From Streptomyces hokutonensis (lineage in GTDB: Bacteria > Actinomycetota > Actinomycetes > Streptomycetales > Streptomycetaceae), in NCBI RefSeq assembly GCF_000376565.1, contig NZ_BARG01000042.1:62001-126000 (forward strand): a stretch of 64,000 bases of DNA, in the 5' to 3' direction. Each line of letters opens with the position of its first letter. Within the stretch, counting starts at the first letter, position 1. This document shows, piece by piece, positions 53,421-61,778 of the stretch. The notes beneath the pieces were generated by a model. That model worked only from the letters and a program-made list of their open reading frames with translations. It searched no databases and was not told the origin of the DNA. The position numbers and the translations under genes are program-made.

Positions 53421-53586
53421 GCCCATAGCGTGCCCATAAGACCGGTGAACCACGGTCAACTACGGCGCGATCGTGCGCCCCCGGGTGCCACACCGGAGCA
53501 CGTATGCCCAGTTCAGAGGCTATCCGACTTCCCAAGCGCCATCGCTTCCCAAGCTGAGAGTGCGAGTTCGATTCTCGTCACCCGCT
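53421..53586 (+). mobile_element. att site copy 4 (tRNA-Gly 3' duplication)
   Basis: Positions 53544-53586 repeat the tRNA-Gly 3' end exactly. Twelve further bases upstream (CAAGCGCCATC) match copy 3 with one change. Paired GTGCCCATA motifs (about 53421 and 53432) and ACCACGGTCAAC lie about 100 bases upstream. The hairpin that follows is close to the one after the intact tRNA, as expected for the outer right end (attR). Confidence 0.88.
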
Positions 53587-53596
53587 CTCCTTGAAG

Positions 53597-53617
53597 CCCC
53601 AGGTCAACGGCCTGGGG
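53597..53617 (+). terminator. Hairpin after att copy 4
   Basis: CCCCAGG pairs with CCTGGGG around a seven-base loop, followed by TTTGTTTG. Confidence 0.7.
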
Positions 53618-53806
53618 TTTGTTTGTTGTCCGATCCCGTTCGGGGGCTCGTTCGGGACCGCCGTCGAAGGCGGATGGGAACAGTCGATCAGTACCTCGCC
53701 GTCCGGAACCGTCCGGGTCACGGAGTACGCCGGCTTCGCGGCCCCGCACCACCGCTGGACGTGCTGCCGCAGTTCGGCCGGCGGCGTGGCCGTCCTGGCG
53801 TGGTGC

Positions 53807-55489
53807 CTACGCTTCTTGGCGGGCCGGAACCACCGGCAGGACGATGCGGGAGGGCCGGGCGGGGTCGTGGAAGACCTGCTGGCGGGCCACGCGGGCCGTG
53901 GTCGCGCTCTCCTCGGGTTCGCCTGTGTTGAGGTTGCGGTCCCAGCGGGGGAAGTTGCTGGAGGTGACCTGGACCCGTATGCGGTGCCCTGCCCGGAAGA
54001 CGATGCTGGTCGACCACAGGTCCACGACGTGCTCGGCCGGCTCACCCGGGGTCGCCCGTACCCGCACGATGCCGTCGGTCACATTGCGGGAGACGCCGTG
54101 CTCGTCGACGTCACACAGCCGTGCCACCCAGTCGGTCGAGGGCCCGTCCGTGGCCGCGAAGAGCACGGCCTTGACGCGGCCGGTCACCTCGACGTCCTCG
54201 GTGAGGAGTTCGGTGGTGAAGACCAGGACGTCCTCGCGCGCCTCCACGTCCCTCTGGTCGAGAGGCCCGGGACGGAACTCGTCGGTCATCAGCGACGCGC
54301 CGCCGGTGGTGGGCACCGGATCCGTCGGATCGTAGGTGAACTCCCCGACCTGCTCGGCGACAGCGGGCGGCTCCCGCGTCAGGCGTCCGTCGGCGCGCAG
54401 GTGGAAGTCCGTGTCCACGGCCCGCGACAGGGGCCATTCCGTCTCCTCGCGCCACTGGTTGACGCCCATGACGAACAGCAGCACCCTGCCCGTGTCCGGC
54501 TCCAGCGCCTCACCGTCGCCGATCGTGCGCTGGAACCAGTCGAGTTGGAGGCCGTGCAGAGGTCCGCGCATGCCCATGAAGGCGGAGTTCGCGCCGAACC
54601 CGAAGTTGACGTCGCCGATGACGTGCTGCTGGTTGGAGTGACTCCACGGCCCCATGATCAGCGTGGCGGGCCGGCCGGCGCGGCGCATGGCGGTGAAGTT
54701 GTCGAGTGTGCCCTGGGTGAAGATGTCGTACCAGCCGCCGACCTGGAAGGTGGGCAGGTCGACCTCGTCGTGCCGGCCCGCGACACGGCAGGACCGCGCC
54801 CACTCGGGCTCCCGCCGGGACCTCTCGTAGCCCAGCTCGGGAAGGTCGTGCCGGACGAACGCGGGGAACCGCCCGGCGGGCAGTTCGCCGTAGCCGCCGT
54901 CGGCCAGGCCGTCGAGGTCCCGCACGAGCCCGCCGAGACTGCCGCCGAGCATGGCCGGGTCGGTGCTGTGCCGGCGCATCAGCGCGTCGGCGCCCATCAT
55001 GAGGGACCAGGGCGCGGTGATGCCGAGTTCGATCGCGCCGCCGCGCGTCCACAGTCCGTCGTCCGGTTCGGACCACGTGACCATCGGCGCGATCGCCTTC
55101 AGCTCCGGCGGCTTGGACAGCGCCGCCATCCACTGGGTGTTGCCGAAGTAGCTGGCGCCGATCATGCCCACGGAGCCGTTCGCTCCGGGAAGGGCGGCGG
55201 CCCACCGTACGGTGTCGTACCCGTCGCTCTCCTCGTGCGTCCACGGCTCCCACTCCCCCTCGGAGGCGAACCGGCCGCGGGTGTCCTGGAGCACCACCAT
55301 GAAGCCACGCCGAGCCGCCGCCAGGGGATCGAGGAGGGCGATCGCCAGAGCCATCTGCTTGCCGTACGGCAGTCGGCTCAGCAGCACCGGCCACGGCCCC
55401 GTACCCCCGGGCCGGTAGACATCGGCGCGCAGCACGGTGCCGTCACGCATCTGAGCCGGAACATCGAACTCGACCTGAATGTCTGCCAC
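53807..55489 (-). CDS. CocE/NonD-family hydrolase (X-Pro dipeptidyl-peptidase-like)
   Basis: The 560-residue protein starts at GTG 55489 (VADIQVEFDVPAQMRDGTVLRADVYRP) with AAGGAG upstream. The alpha/beta hydrolase part has nucleophile Ser in GMIGASYFGNTQ (about 128), Asp in the QVGGWYDIF region and His in MGPWSHSNQQH. A C-terminal jelly-roll (about 370-560) ends RIRVQVTSSNFPRWDRNLN. Relatives hydrolyse esters such as cocaine or acyl beta-lactam substrates. The native substrate is unknown. It ends about 220 bases from att copy 4. Confidence 0.92.
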   Translation of the reverse strand: MADIQVEFDVPAQMRDGTVLRADVYRPGGTGPWPVLLSRLPYGKQMALAIALLDPLAAARRGFMVVLQDTRGRFASEGEWEPWTHEESDGYDTVRWAAALPGANGSVGMIGASYFGNTQWMAALSKPPELKAIAPMVTWSEPDDGLWTRGGAIELGITAPWSLMMGADALMRRHSTDPAMLGGSLGGLVRDLDGLADGGYGELPAGRFPAFVRHDLPELGYERSRREPEWARSCRVAGRHDEVDLPTFQVGGWYDIFTQGTLDNFTAMRRAGRPATLIMGPWSHSNQQHVIGDVNFGFGANSAFMGMRGPLHGLQLDWFQRTIGDGEALEPDTGRVLLFVMGVNQWREETEWPLSRAVDTDFHLRADGRLTREPPAVAEQVGEFTYDPTDPVPTTGGASLMTDEFRPGPLDQRDVEAREDVLVFTTELLTEDVEVTGRVKAVLFAATDGPSTDWVARLCDVDEHGVSRNVTDGIVRVRATPGEPAEHVVDLWSTSIVFRAGHRIRVQVTSSNFPRWDRNLNTGEPEESATTARVARQQVFHDPARPSRIVLPVVPARQEA

Positions 55490-55591
55490 GCGCTGCTCCT
55501 TTGCATGCACGACGCTGCCAGACACATGCTCGAACCTGGTCCCCGTCCCCACTACACCCGAACGGGGGTGACTACCGCGCCCTCGGGGCGG

Positions 55592-56470
55592 TCACGCCAC
55601 CGCGTTCAGCAGGTCGGCCAGCACGTCGGGCCGTTCCAGGGCGATGAAGTGGCCGGCCTTCGGCACCTGCGTGAACTCGGCGGCGGGCAGCAGCTTTCTG
55701 TTGGCCTCGCGGTCCGAGGGTCGGGACCAGTCCTTCTCCCCGTAGACCAGGTGGACGGGCGCCTTGACCTCGGGGTAGCGCGAGCGGGCGGCGATGAGGC
55801 TGGGCATGTTCCGGTACACGGCCCGGGCGACGCTCGGGTAGCCGGGGCGGCCGCCCACCCGGAGCAGCTCGTCGAGGTAGTCCTCCCGCAGCGCGGTCCT
55901 GTCGACCAGCCCGCCCTGCAGGATCCTGCGGACGACGGGCTTGGGCTCGACCCCGGCGACCACCGGGCCCACCCCCGGAGTGAGGACACCGCCGACCACC
56001 CCACGGGCGAGAAGACCGGACCGGGCAATACCGCCGCGGAAGTCGTACGCGTTCACCGCGACGACGCGCCGGACCCGCTCGGGCAGGTCGGCCGCGGCGG
56101 TCAGGGCGAGCACCGCGCCCATGGACTCCCCGACCAACGTCACGTCATTCAGGTCGAGTTCGGTCAGGAGCCGCTCGACGCCCGCACGCATCGCGGGCTC
56201 GTCGTACGACGCCCCGGGCACGATCTCGGAGTAGCCCATCCCCGGCAGGTCGAGGGCGTACACGGTGTACCGGTCCGCGATCAGCGGGATGAGGTCGCGG
56301 AAATGCTCGGCCTGCGTGCGCACGGTGTGCAGCAGGACCACGGGGGCGCCGGTACCCGCCTTGAGGTAACGCAGGGTCCCCTCGTCGCTGCGTCGCCCCG
56401 CGCGCGGGGCGATGGTGTGGCTGGTGGTTCCCGGAATGCGGATCGTGGGACGTGACTCGTGGCTGGGCAT
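55592..56470 (-). CDS. Alpha/beta hydrolase
   Basis: The 292-residue cytoplasmic hydrolase has LRYLKAGTGAPVVLLHTVRTQAEHF, VYALDLPGMGYS, nucleophile Ser in LVGESMGAVLAL (about 115), Asp in VYGEKDWSRPSD and His in VPKAGHFIALERPD. The sequence resembles haloalkane dehalogenase- or esterase-like enzymes. It lies 29 bases after the SDR gene and about 100 bases before the CocE gene, all on the bottom strand, so the three may form one unit read from the AAACCGATCGGTTT-controlled promoter. Confidence 0.9.
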   Translation of the reverse strand: MPSHESRPTIRIPGTTSHTIAPRAGRRSDEGTLRYLKAGTGAPVVLLHTVRTQAEHFRDLIPLIADRYTVYALDLPGMGYSEIVPGASYDEPAMRAGVERLLTELDLNDVTLVGESMGAVLALTAAADLPERVRRVVAVNAYDFRGGIARSGLLARGVVGGVLTPGVGPVVAGVEPKPVVRRILQGGLVDRTALREDYLDELLRVGGRPGYPSVARAVYRNMPSLIAARSRYPEVKAPVHLVYGEKDWSRPSDREANRKLLPAAEFTQVPKAGHFIALERPDVLADLLNAVA

Positions 56471-56499
56471 CTCGCCGACTCCTCGGGTGTAAAGGGGGG

Positions 56500-57201
56500 T
56501 TACTTCGCCAGCTGGGCGTACAGGCCGGCCAGGTCGCCGGCCAGACCGGCCTTGACCTGCCGCGAGATGTCGTCGGCGAGCACCTCGTACGCGCCCGTCT
56601 CGACGCCGTCGAGGGCGAGTGCGGCGACGTCACGCGGGTCGGACTTGGGCGCCTCGACGTCCGCCGCCAGGTCCGTGTCGACGTAGCCGACGTGCAGTCC
56701 GGTGACGGCGATGCCGCGCGGCTGCAGCTCCAGGCGCAGGGAGTTGGTCTGCGACCACAGGGCGGCCTTGGACGCGCTGTAGGAGCCGCCGAGAGCCAGC
56801 CAGGAGAGCACGGAGTGCACGTTGAGGAGGTGGCCGCCGCCGTTGCGCTCGATGAGGGGCACGAAGGCGCGGGTGAGAAGCAGCGGGCCGTAGAAGTTGG
56901 TCTCGAACTCCCGGCGTACGTCGTCGACCGGGGAGTCGAGGAAGGACGCGCCGACCGAGGCACCGGCGTTGTTGATCAGCACGGTCACGTCCTGCGCCTG
57001 CGCGGCGGCGGCCGCCACGGAGGCCGGGTCGGTGACCTCCAGCGCCACCGGGACCGCGTCGGGGTGCGTCACCGTGCGCGGGTCGCGGGCCGTGGCGTAG
57101 ACCTTGCCGGCACCGCGCGCGTACAGCTCTTCCACCAGGGCCTTGCCGATGCCTCGGCTGCCGCCGGTGACGAAGACGTTGGCGCCCTTGAGTGCGGTCA
57201 T
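56500..57201 (-). CDS. Short-chain dehydrogenase/reductase
   Basis: The 233-residue SDR starts MTALKGANVFVTGGSRGIGKALVEEL with the cofactor motif TGGSRGIG. NNAG lies near 80, the catalytic Ser in HSVLSWLALGGSYSASKAAL and Tyr-x3-Lys in YSASK. It is shorter than classical SDRs (about 250) but complete. Two operator palindromes lie 20-58 bases upstream of the start. It is the first gene of the leftward unit that includes two hydrolases. The longer open frame upstream crosses the operators and was rejected. Confidence 0.92.
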   Translation of the reverse strand: MTALKGANVFVTGGSRGIGKALVEELYARGAGKVYATARDPRTVTHPDAVPVALEVTDPASVAAAAAQAQDVTVLINNAGASVGASFLDSPVDDVRREFETNFYGPLLLTRAFVPLIERNGGGHLLNVHSVLSWLALGGSYSASKAALWSQTNSLRLELQPRGIAVTGLHVGYVDTDLAADVEAPKSDPRDVAALALDGVETGAYEVLADDISRQVKAGLAGDLAGLYAQLAK

Positions 57202-57221
57202 GACTGCCTCCACAGAATGAG

Positions 57222-57259
57222 AAACCGATCGGTTTCCACCACGGTAAACCGATCGGTTT
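57222..57259. promoter_or_regulatory. Double TetR-type operator (SDR unit)
   Basis: Two exact copies of AAACCGATCGGTTT (57222-57235 and 57246-57259), 24 bases centre to centre, lie upstream of the leftward SDR. Confidence 0.85.
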
Positions 57260-57431
57260 CCAGACGCAAGCCCAACCGGCCCCCCGGACTCACCAGGGCG
57301 TTCCGCACCCGTGGACCCCCGGGATGACGAGCCCGCCACCCGCCTGACCACCCGGCGCTCGATCGCCAACGTCCGCAAGGAACTTGATCGACGGCCCGAA
57401 GAGGGGGCTCGCCTCTTGGGCTTGCGTGCAG

Positions 57432-57467
57432 AAACCGACCGGTTTACGGTGTGAAACCGATCGGTTT
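57432..57467. promoter_or_regulatory. Double TetR-type operator (Fe-S reductase unit)
   Basis: AAACCGACCGGTTT (57432-57445, one base changed) and AAACCGATCGGTTT (57454-57467), 22 bases apart, lie 45-80 bases upstream of the ATG of the Fe-S protein. Confidence 0.85.
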
Positions 57468-57512
57468 TTCGCCGTGCCGGCGAGCCTGGAACCCGCACCC
57501 CTGGGAGCACGG

Positions 57513-58637
57513 ATGACTGCCGCGCGCGACGCCGAGGCGCAACCCACTCCTCCCAGGCTTCCGGCGAAGCTGGCGGCCCACCCGTCGGTGCAGGCTGTAC
57601 TCGCCCGGCGCAGGACGGGCGGCATCGCGCGTCCGCCGTCGGTGATCGACGCGGCCTGGCTGCGCGAGCTGTGTCTGGCATCCGGTGCGGACGACGCCGC
57701 CGCGGTCAGCCTGGACCACCCCGACCTGGCCGGCGAGCGCGAGTACGCGCAGTCCGCGCTGCCCGGTACCCGCACCCTGATCGCGATGGCGGTCCGGATG
57801 AACCGCGACAACTGCCGCTCCCCGGCCCGCAGCGTGGCCAACCAGGAGTTCCACCAGGCCGACGAACAGGCCAACCAGGTCGCCCGCAGCGTCACCCAGG
57901 CGCTCCAGGACGCCGGCTACCGCGCCCTCAACCCGTCCGTCGGCTTCCCCCAGGAGATGGACCGCTTCCCCCGTGAGCGGATCTGGGTGGTCGCGCACAA
58001 GACCGTCGCGGTGGCCGCCGGGCTCGGCGTGATGGGCCTGCACCGCAACGTCATCCACCCGAAGTTCGGCAGCTTCGTCCTGCTCGTGACCGTCCTGGTG
58101 GACGCGGAGGTCAGCGCGTACGGGCAGGCGCTGGACTACAACCCCTGCATCGACTGCAAGCTGTGCGTCGCCGTCTGTCCGGTCGGCGCCATCGCCAAGG
58201 ACGGCGCCTTCGACGCGCCGGCCTGCACCACGCACAACTACCGCGAGTTCATGAGCGGGTTCACCGACTGGGCGCAGACGGTGGCCGACAGCGAGGACGC
58301 GGCCGACTACCGCTCCCGCGTCACCGATTCCGAGAGCGCCTCCATGTGGCAGAGCCTCAGCTCGCCGCCCGGCTACAAGTCCGGCTACTGCCTTGCCGTC
58401 TGCCCCGCCGGCGAGGACGTCCTGGGCCCGTACCTGGACGACCGCAAGACGTTCATGGACACCGTGCTGCGCCCCCTCCAGGACAAGAAGGAAACCCTGT
58501 ACGTCCTGCCGGGCTCGCACGCGCAGGAGTACGCCCGGCGTCGCTTCCCCCACAAGCCCGTCAGGGAAGTCACCGGTGGCTGGCGTCCTCCGGCGAAACG
58601 TTCCGCGTCCCCCGACCGAGAGACACGTACGTCATGA
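57513..58637 (+). CDS. Ferredoxin-type reductase (epoxyqueuosine reductase QueG-like/reductive dehalogenase-like)
   Basis: The 374-residue protein starts at ATG 57513 with GGGAG upstream. Residues 45-210 resemble the cobalamin-binding region of QueG and related reductases (GLGVMGLHRNVIHPKFGSFVLLVTVLVD). A ferredoxin motif CIDCKLCVAVCP lies at about 213-224 and a second, partial Cys set SGYCLAVCPAGED at about 290. Short forms of this family act as reductases with Fe-S centres; cobalamin use is not certain. It overlaps the downstream membrane gene by four bases (ATGA). Confidence 0.8.
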   Translation: MTAARDAEAQPTPPRLPAKLAAHPSVQAVLARRRTGGIARPPSVIDAAWLRELCLASGADDAAAVSLDHPDLAGEREYAQSALPGTRTLIAMAVRMNRDNCRSPARSVANQEFHQADEQANQVARSVTQALQDAGYRALNPSVGFPQEMDRFPRERIWVVAHKTVAVAAGLGVMGLHRNVIHPKFGSFVLLVTVLVDAEVSAYGQALDYNPCIDCKLCVAVCPVGAIAKDGAFDAPACTTHNYREFMSGFTDWAQTVADSEDAADYRSRVTDSESASMWQSLSSPPGYKSGYCLAVCPAGEDVLGPYLDDRKTFMDTVLRPLQDKKETLYVLPGSHAQEYARRRFPHKPVREVTGGWRPPAKRSASPDRETRTS

Positions 58638-59932
58638 GTGGCATTCCTCCCTTCCGCGTCCTGCGCGCCAGGCCGCTGTGGATCGCGAACGGCGTCATCA
58701 CGGGCGTCCTCGCGCTGCTGTTCGCCGTGTTCTACGTCGGCGCGAACATCGATCCGGCCGATCACCTGACCAAGCTGCCCGTCGGCCTGGTCAACACCGA
58801 CAAGGGAGCCGCTGTCGGCGGCAAGCAGATCGGCCTCGGGGCCCGGATCACCGAGTCGATCAAGAAGTCGACCGCGAGCGGGGACAGGATCGACTGGAAG
58901 GTGATGAACGAGGAGGAGATGAGGGAGGAGCTCGGCAAGGGCAAGCTGTTCGGCGCGCTCGTCGTGCCCGCCGACTTCACCTCGGCCACCACCGCACTGA
59001 CCGGCACCGCGCCCGCCGGGCCCACGGCCCGCCCGATGCTGACAGTGCTGACCAACCAGTCCGCCGGCAGCATCGGCTCCGGCCTGGCCCGGACGGCGAC
59101 GACCCGGGCGGCCCAGAACGCCTCGCTCCAGGTGGGCAAGGAGCTGACCGCCAGGATCGGGACCGCGCAGGCGAAGCTGCCCGCAGCAGCACGCGTCCTG
59201 CTGGCCGACCCGGCCGCCGTCACGGTCGAGGACGGCCACCCCCTCGACTCGCACAGCGGCCTGGGCCTGACGGCCTTCTACTACGCACTCACCCTCGTGG
59301 TCGTCGGCATGCTCTCCGCCAACGTCATCAGCGGCCAGGTCGACCACGCCCTCGGCTACACCCACAACGACATGGGCCCGCTGCGCCTGCACCGCCCGCT
59401 GATCCGAGCCACCCGGGTGCAGACCCTCACCATCAGCAGCACCCTCATGGCCGGACTGTCCCTGCTGCTGGGCACCCTGGTCATGGTCGGCGCGGTCGGC
59501 ATCATGGGCATGGACGCCGCCCACCCGCCGCTCCTCTGGCTGTACTCGGTGTGCGCCATCGCCGTCACCGGGATCGGCGCACTCACGCTCCTCGCGGTCT
59601 TCGGCACGCCCGGCATGCTGCTGGTCACGCTGGTCTTCATCGGGATGGCGGTGCCGACGGCCGGTGCCACCACCCCCATCGAGGCGCTGCCCGGCTTCTA
59701 CCGCTTCCTCGCGGAGTTCGAGCCGCTGCGGCAGATCACCGGCGGCATCCGCTCGATCCTCTACTACGACGCCCAGGGCGACGCGGGTCTGACCCGGGGC
59801 TGGGTCATGATGGCGGCCGCACTCGTGGCGGCCGCACTGTTCGGCTTCGGCGTACTGGGGTGGTACGACCGCAAGGGACTGCACCGCATCCCGGCGGAGA
59901 CGAAGCCCGACAAGACCGCCGTCCCGGCGTGA
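58634..59932 (+). CDS. YhgE/Pip-like (DUF3533/ABC-2 type) membrane protein
   Basis: The 432-residue protein has one N-terminal helix (RPLWIANGVITGVLALLFAVFYV). An extracytoplasmic domain of about 180 residues (LPVGLVNTDKGAAVGG, KLFGALVVPADFT) follows, then five C-terminal helices (about 215-420). That is the layout of YhgE/Pip and SNG1-like proteins, sometimes described as ABC-2 permease-like exporters. It is translationally coupled to the Fe-S reductase. It could export a toxic compound handled by that enzyme, which is inference. Confidence 0.83.
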   Translation: MSGIPPFRVLRARPLWIANGVITGVLALLFAVFYVGANIDPADHLTKLPVGLVNTDKGAAVGGKQIGLGARITESIKKSTASGDRIDWKVMNEEEMREELGKGKLFGALVVPADFTSATTALTGTAPAGPTARPMLTVLTNQSAGSIGSGLARTATTRAAQNASLQVGKELTARIGTAQAKLPAAARVLLADPAAVTVEDGHPLDSHSGLGLTAFYYALTLVVVGMLSANVISGQVDHALGYTHNDMGPLRLHRPLIRATRVQTLTISSTLMAGLSLLLGTLVMVGAVGIMGMDAAHPPLLWLYSVCAIAVTGIGALTLLAVFGTPGMLLVTLVFIGMAVPTAGATTPIEALPGFYRFLAEFEPLRQITGGIRSILYYDAQGDAGLTRGWVMMAAALVAAALFGFGVLGWYDRKGLHRIPAETKPDKTAVPA

Positions 59933-60077
59933 CGGCAGGTCACCCGAGACGGGCCATCACTCGGAGTGGCCCCGGTGTGTGTCGCCGTGCCGTGGACGAC
60001 AGGCGCGCACACCGTCATGGCTCGGCGACGGCCCTTCCCCCAGGCCGTCGCCGAACCTCTCCCCCGGGGACCCCTGG

Positions 60078-60091
60078 AAACCGATCGGTTT
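60078..60091. promoter_or_regulatory. Single TetR-type operator (TetR gene 60124)
   Basis: One exact AAACCGATCGGTTT lies 33 bases before the TetR start, consistent with autoregulation. Confidence 0.85.
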
Positions 60092-60123
60092 TCATTTCGT
60101 CCGCTTCGGGTTAACCTCGCGGC

Positions 60124-60693
60124 ATGACCACCGAAGTGAAACTGAGCCCCAGGGAGCGGCTGCTGGAGGCGGCGGCCACGCTCACCTACCGAGACGGTGT
60201 CGGCATCGGCGTCGAGGCGCTGTGCAAGGCGGCGGGGGTGTCGAAGCGCTCCATGTACCAGCTGTTCGAGAGCAAGGACGAACTCCTGGCCGCAAGCCTG
60301 AAGGAGCGCTCCTCCGCCTACGCGGCGAGCCTCCTGCCTGCGGCGGACGACAACCGTTCACCCCGCGAGCGGATCCTGCACGTCTTCGAGCAGGTGGAAT
60401 CACAGTCCGGCACCCCCGAGTTCCACGGCTGCCGGTACCTGGCCGTACAGGTAGAACTCAAGGACCAGAGCCACCCCGCGAGCCGGGTCGCCCATCAGGT
60501 CAAGACGAACCTGACCGCCTTCTTCCGTGCCGAGGCCGAACAGGACGGGGCAAGCGACCCGGACCTGCTGGCCCGGCAGCTCAGCCTGGTCTTCGACGGC
60601 GCCAGCGCCCGCGCGGGAATCCAGGCCGACAACCTGACCGGGCTCGTCGCCCCCACGGTGACCACCTTGCTCGACGCGGCAGGCGTACGCTGA
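60124..60693 (+). CDS. TetR-family regulator, likely binder of AAACCGATCGGTTT
   Basis: The 189-residue protein has the TetR helix-turn-helix at about 8-55 (SPRERLLEAAATLTYRDGVGIGVEALCKAAGVSKRSMYQLFESKDELLAASL). A helical ligand-binding domain follows. It has its own operator immediately upstream. Its neighbours (reductase, membrane protein, SDR) share the same operator, so it is the best candidate for the local repressor. It ends 26 bases from the convergent second TetR. Confidence 0.9.
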   Translation: MTTEVKLSPRERLLEAAATLTYRDGVGIGVEALCKAAGVSKRSMYQLFESKDELLAASLKERSSAYAASLLPAADDNRSPRERILHVFEQVESQSGTPEFHGCRYLAVQVELKDQSHPASRVAHQVKTNLTAFFRAEAEQDGASDPDLLARQLSLVFDGASARAGIQADNLTGLVAPTVTTLLDAAGVR

Positions 60694-60718
60694 CGCATCG
60701 CCCGTCCGGAAAACTCCC

Positions 60719-61243
60719 TCACCTCCCGGTGCTCGCGGAAAGCCCGATGGCCGTAAGCGTGTTGCCGAGCATGCCGCAGGCGAAGAAGCTCGCGGTCGCG
60801 TCGGCATCGGCGCCCAGCGACAGGTGCACGGTTTCCCAGATCCCCATCCAGCCGGCCCGGACGACCTCACCGATCAGGTCATCGCCCCGCGCCTCGGCGC
60901 CCGCCACGGCGGCATATCCCTGCATCTGCATCAGGAGCGTCTCGGGGCGCGTCGACATCAGGTGCGCGTAAGCGTCCGCCAGCGCCTGAAGCGCCTGCCC
61001 GCCACCCTCCACCCCGTCGGCCGCCCTCTCGAAAGCCAGGCGGGTGTCCTCCATGCTCCGCACCAAAGCGGCGACGAAGATCGCCTTCTTGTCCGGGAAG
61101 AGCCGGAAGAGATACGGCTGCGTGACACCCACCCGCTTGGCGATCACCGCGGTGGAGGTGCCGTGGTAGCCCGTGCGCGCGAACTCGGCGATCGCCGCGC
61201 GAATGACACCCTCCCGCCTCTCCGGCGCACTGCTCCTGCCCAT
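60719..61243 (-). CDS. TetR-family regulator
   Basis: The 174-residue protein has a helix-turn-helix at about 8-50 (RREGVIRAAIAEFARTGYHGTSTAVIAKRVGVTQPYLFRLFPDKKAIFVAAL). A ligand domain including MSTRPETLLMQMQGYAAVAG follows. Two AAACCGATCGGTTT sites lie 34-71 bases upstream, shared with the broken SDR at 61337 on the other strand. It is an alternative or second binder of the same operator. The ligand is unknown. Confidence 0.9.
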   Translation of the reverse strand: MGRSSAPERREGVIRAAIAEFARTGYHGTSTAVIAKRVGVTQPYLFRLFPDKKAIFVAALVRSMEDTRLAFERAADGVEGGGQALQALADAYAHLMSTRPETLLMQMQGYAAVAGAEARGDDLIGEVVRAGWMGIWETVHLSLGADADATASFFACGMLGNTLTAIGLSASTGR

Positions 61244-61276
61244 GACGTCACTCTCCCTGCTTCAACCCGCACGCTG

Positions 61277-61314
61277 AAACCGATCGGTTTACTGTAATGG
61301 AAACCGATCGGTTT
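61277..61314. promoter_or_regulatory. Double TetR-type operator (TetR // SDR pseudogene)
   Basis: Two exact copies of AAACCGATCGGTTT (61277-61290 and 61301-61314), 24 bases apart, lie between divergent genes. Confidence 0.85.
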
Positions 61315-61336
61315 TACGTCGGTGAGGGAGTCCACG

Positions 61337-61778
61337 ATGACGACAGATCGGCCGGTGGCACCCGTGACGTGACACCTCACGCGTCACCCCGCTCGACGGC
61401 GTGACGTTCCTCGGGCTCGACGTCACCAGTGACTCCTCGGCCGCCGCCACGGTCCAGGAGGTGAGCGAGCGGTTCGGACGGATCGACGTCCTGGTCAGCA
61501 ACGCCGGCGTCGGCTCGACGGGCGCGGCCGAGGAGACCTCCGTCGAGCACGCCCGGTCCGTCTTCGACACCAACGTCTTCGGGGTCATGCGCATGGTGAA
61601 CGAGGTCCTGCCGCACCTGCGCGCCCAGCGACGCGGGCGCATCATCGACATCTCGTCCGTGCCCGGGTTCCTGCCCCAGCCCTACATGGCCGCCTACGCC
61701 GCCTCCAAGCACGCGATCGAGGGCTGCACCGAGTCCCTGGACCACGAGATCCGCGACCACGGCGTCCGGGCGCTCATT
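61337..61778 (+). pseudogene. Broken short-chain dehydrogenase
   Basis: MTTDRPVAPVT aligns with the start of the intact SDR at 44954 (MATTTRPVALVTGASSGIG), but about 35 codons with the cofactor motif are deleted and the frame shifts through a TGA. The middle is well kept (VTPLDGVTFLGLDVTS, RFGRIDVLVSNAGVG, ISSVPGFLPQPYMAAYAASKHAIEG). After VRAL it runs into unrelated sequence, losing about 90 C-terminal residues. The following 295 bases to the next gene show no clear gene. Confidence 0.85.

Noticed and set aside
19738..53543. Integrase or excisionase gene for the islands
   Set aside because: I looked for tyrosine recombinase (R..HxxR..Y) and serine recombinase motifs next to each att copy and found none.
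53587..53806. Bottom-strand frame reading AYSVTRTVPDGEVLIDCS
   Set aside because: It is protein-like for about 50 residues but has no start, ends in the att hairpin and matches no family I know; it could be a relic of the host gene next to tRNA-Gly.
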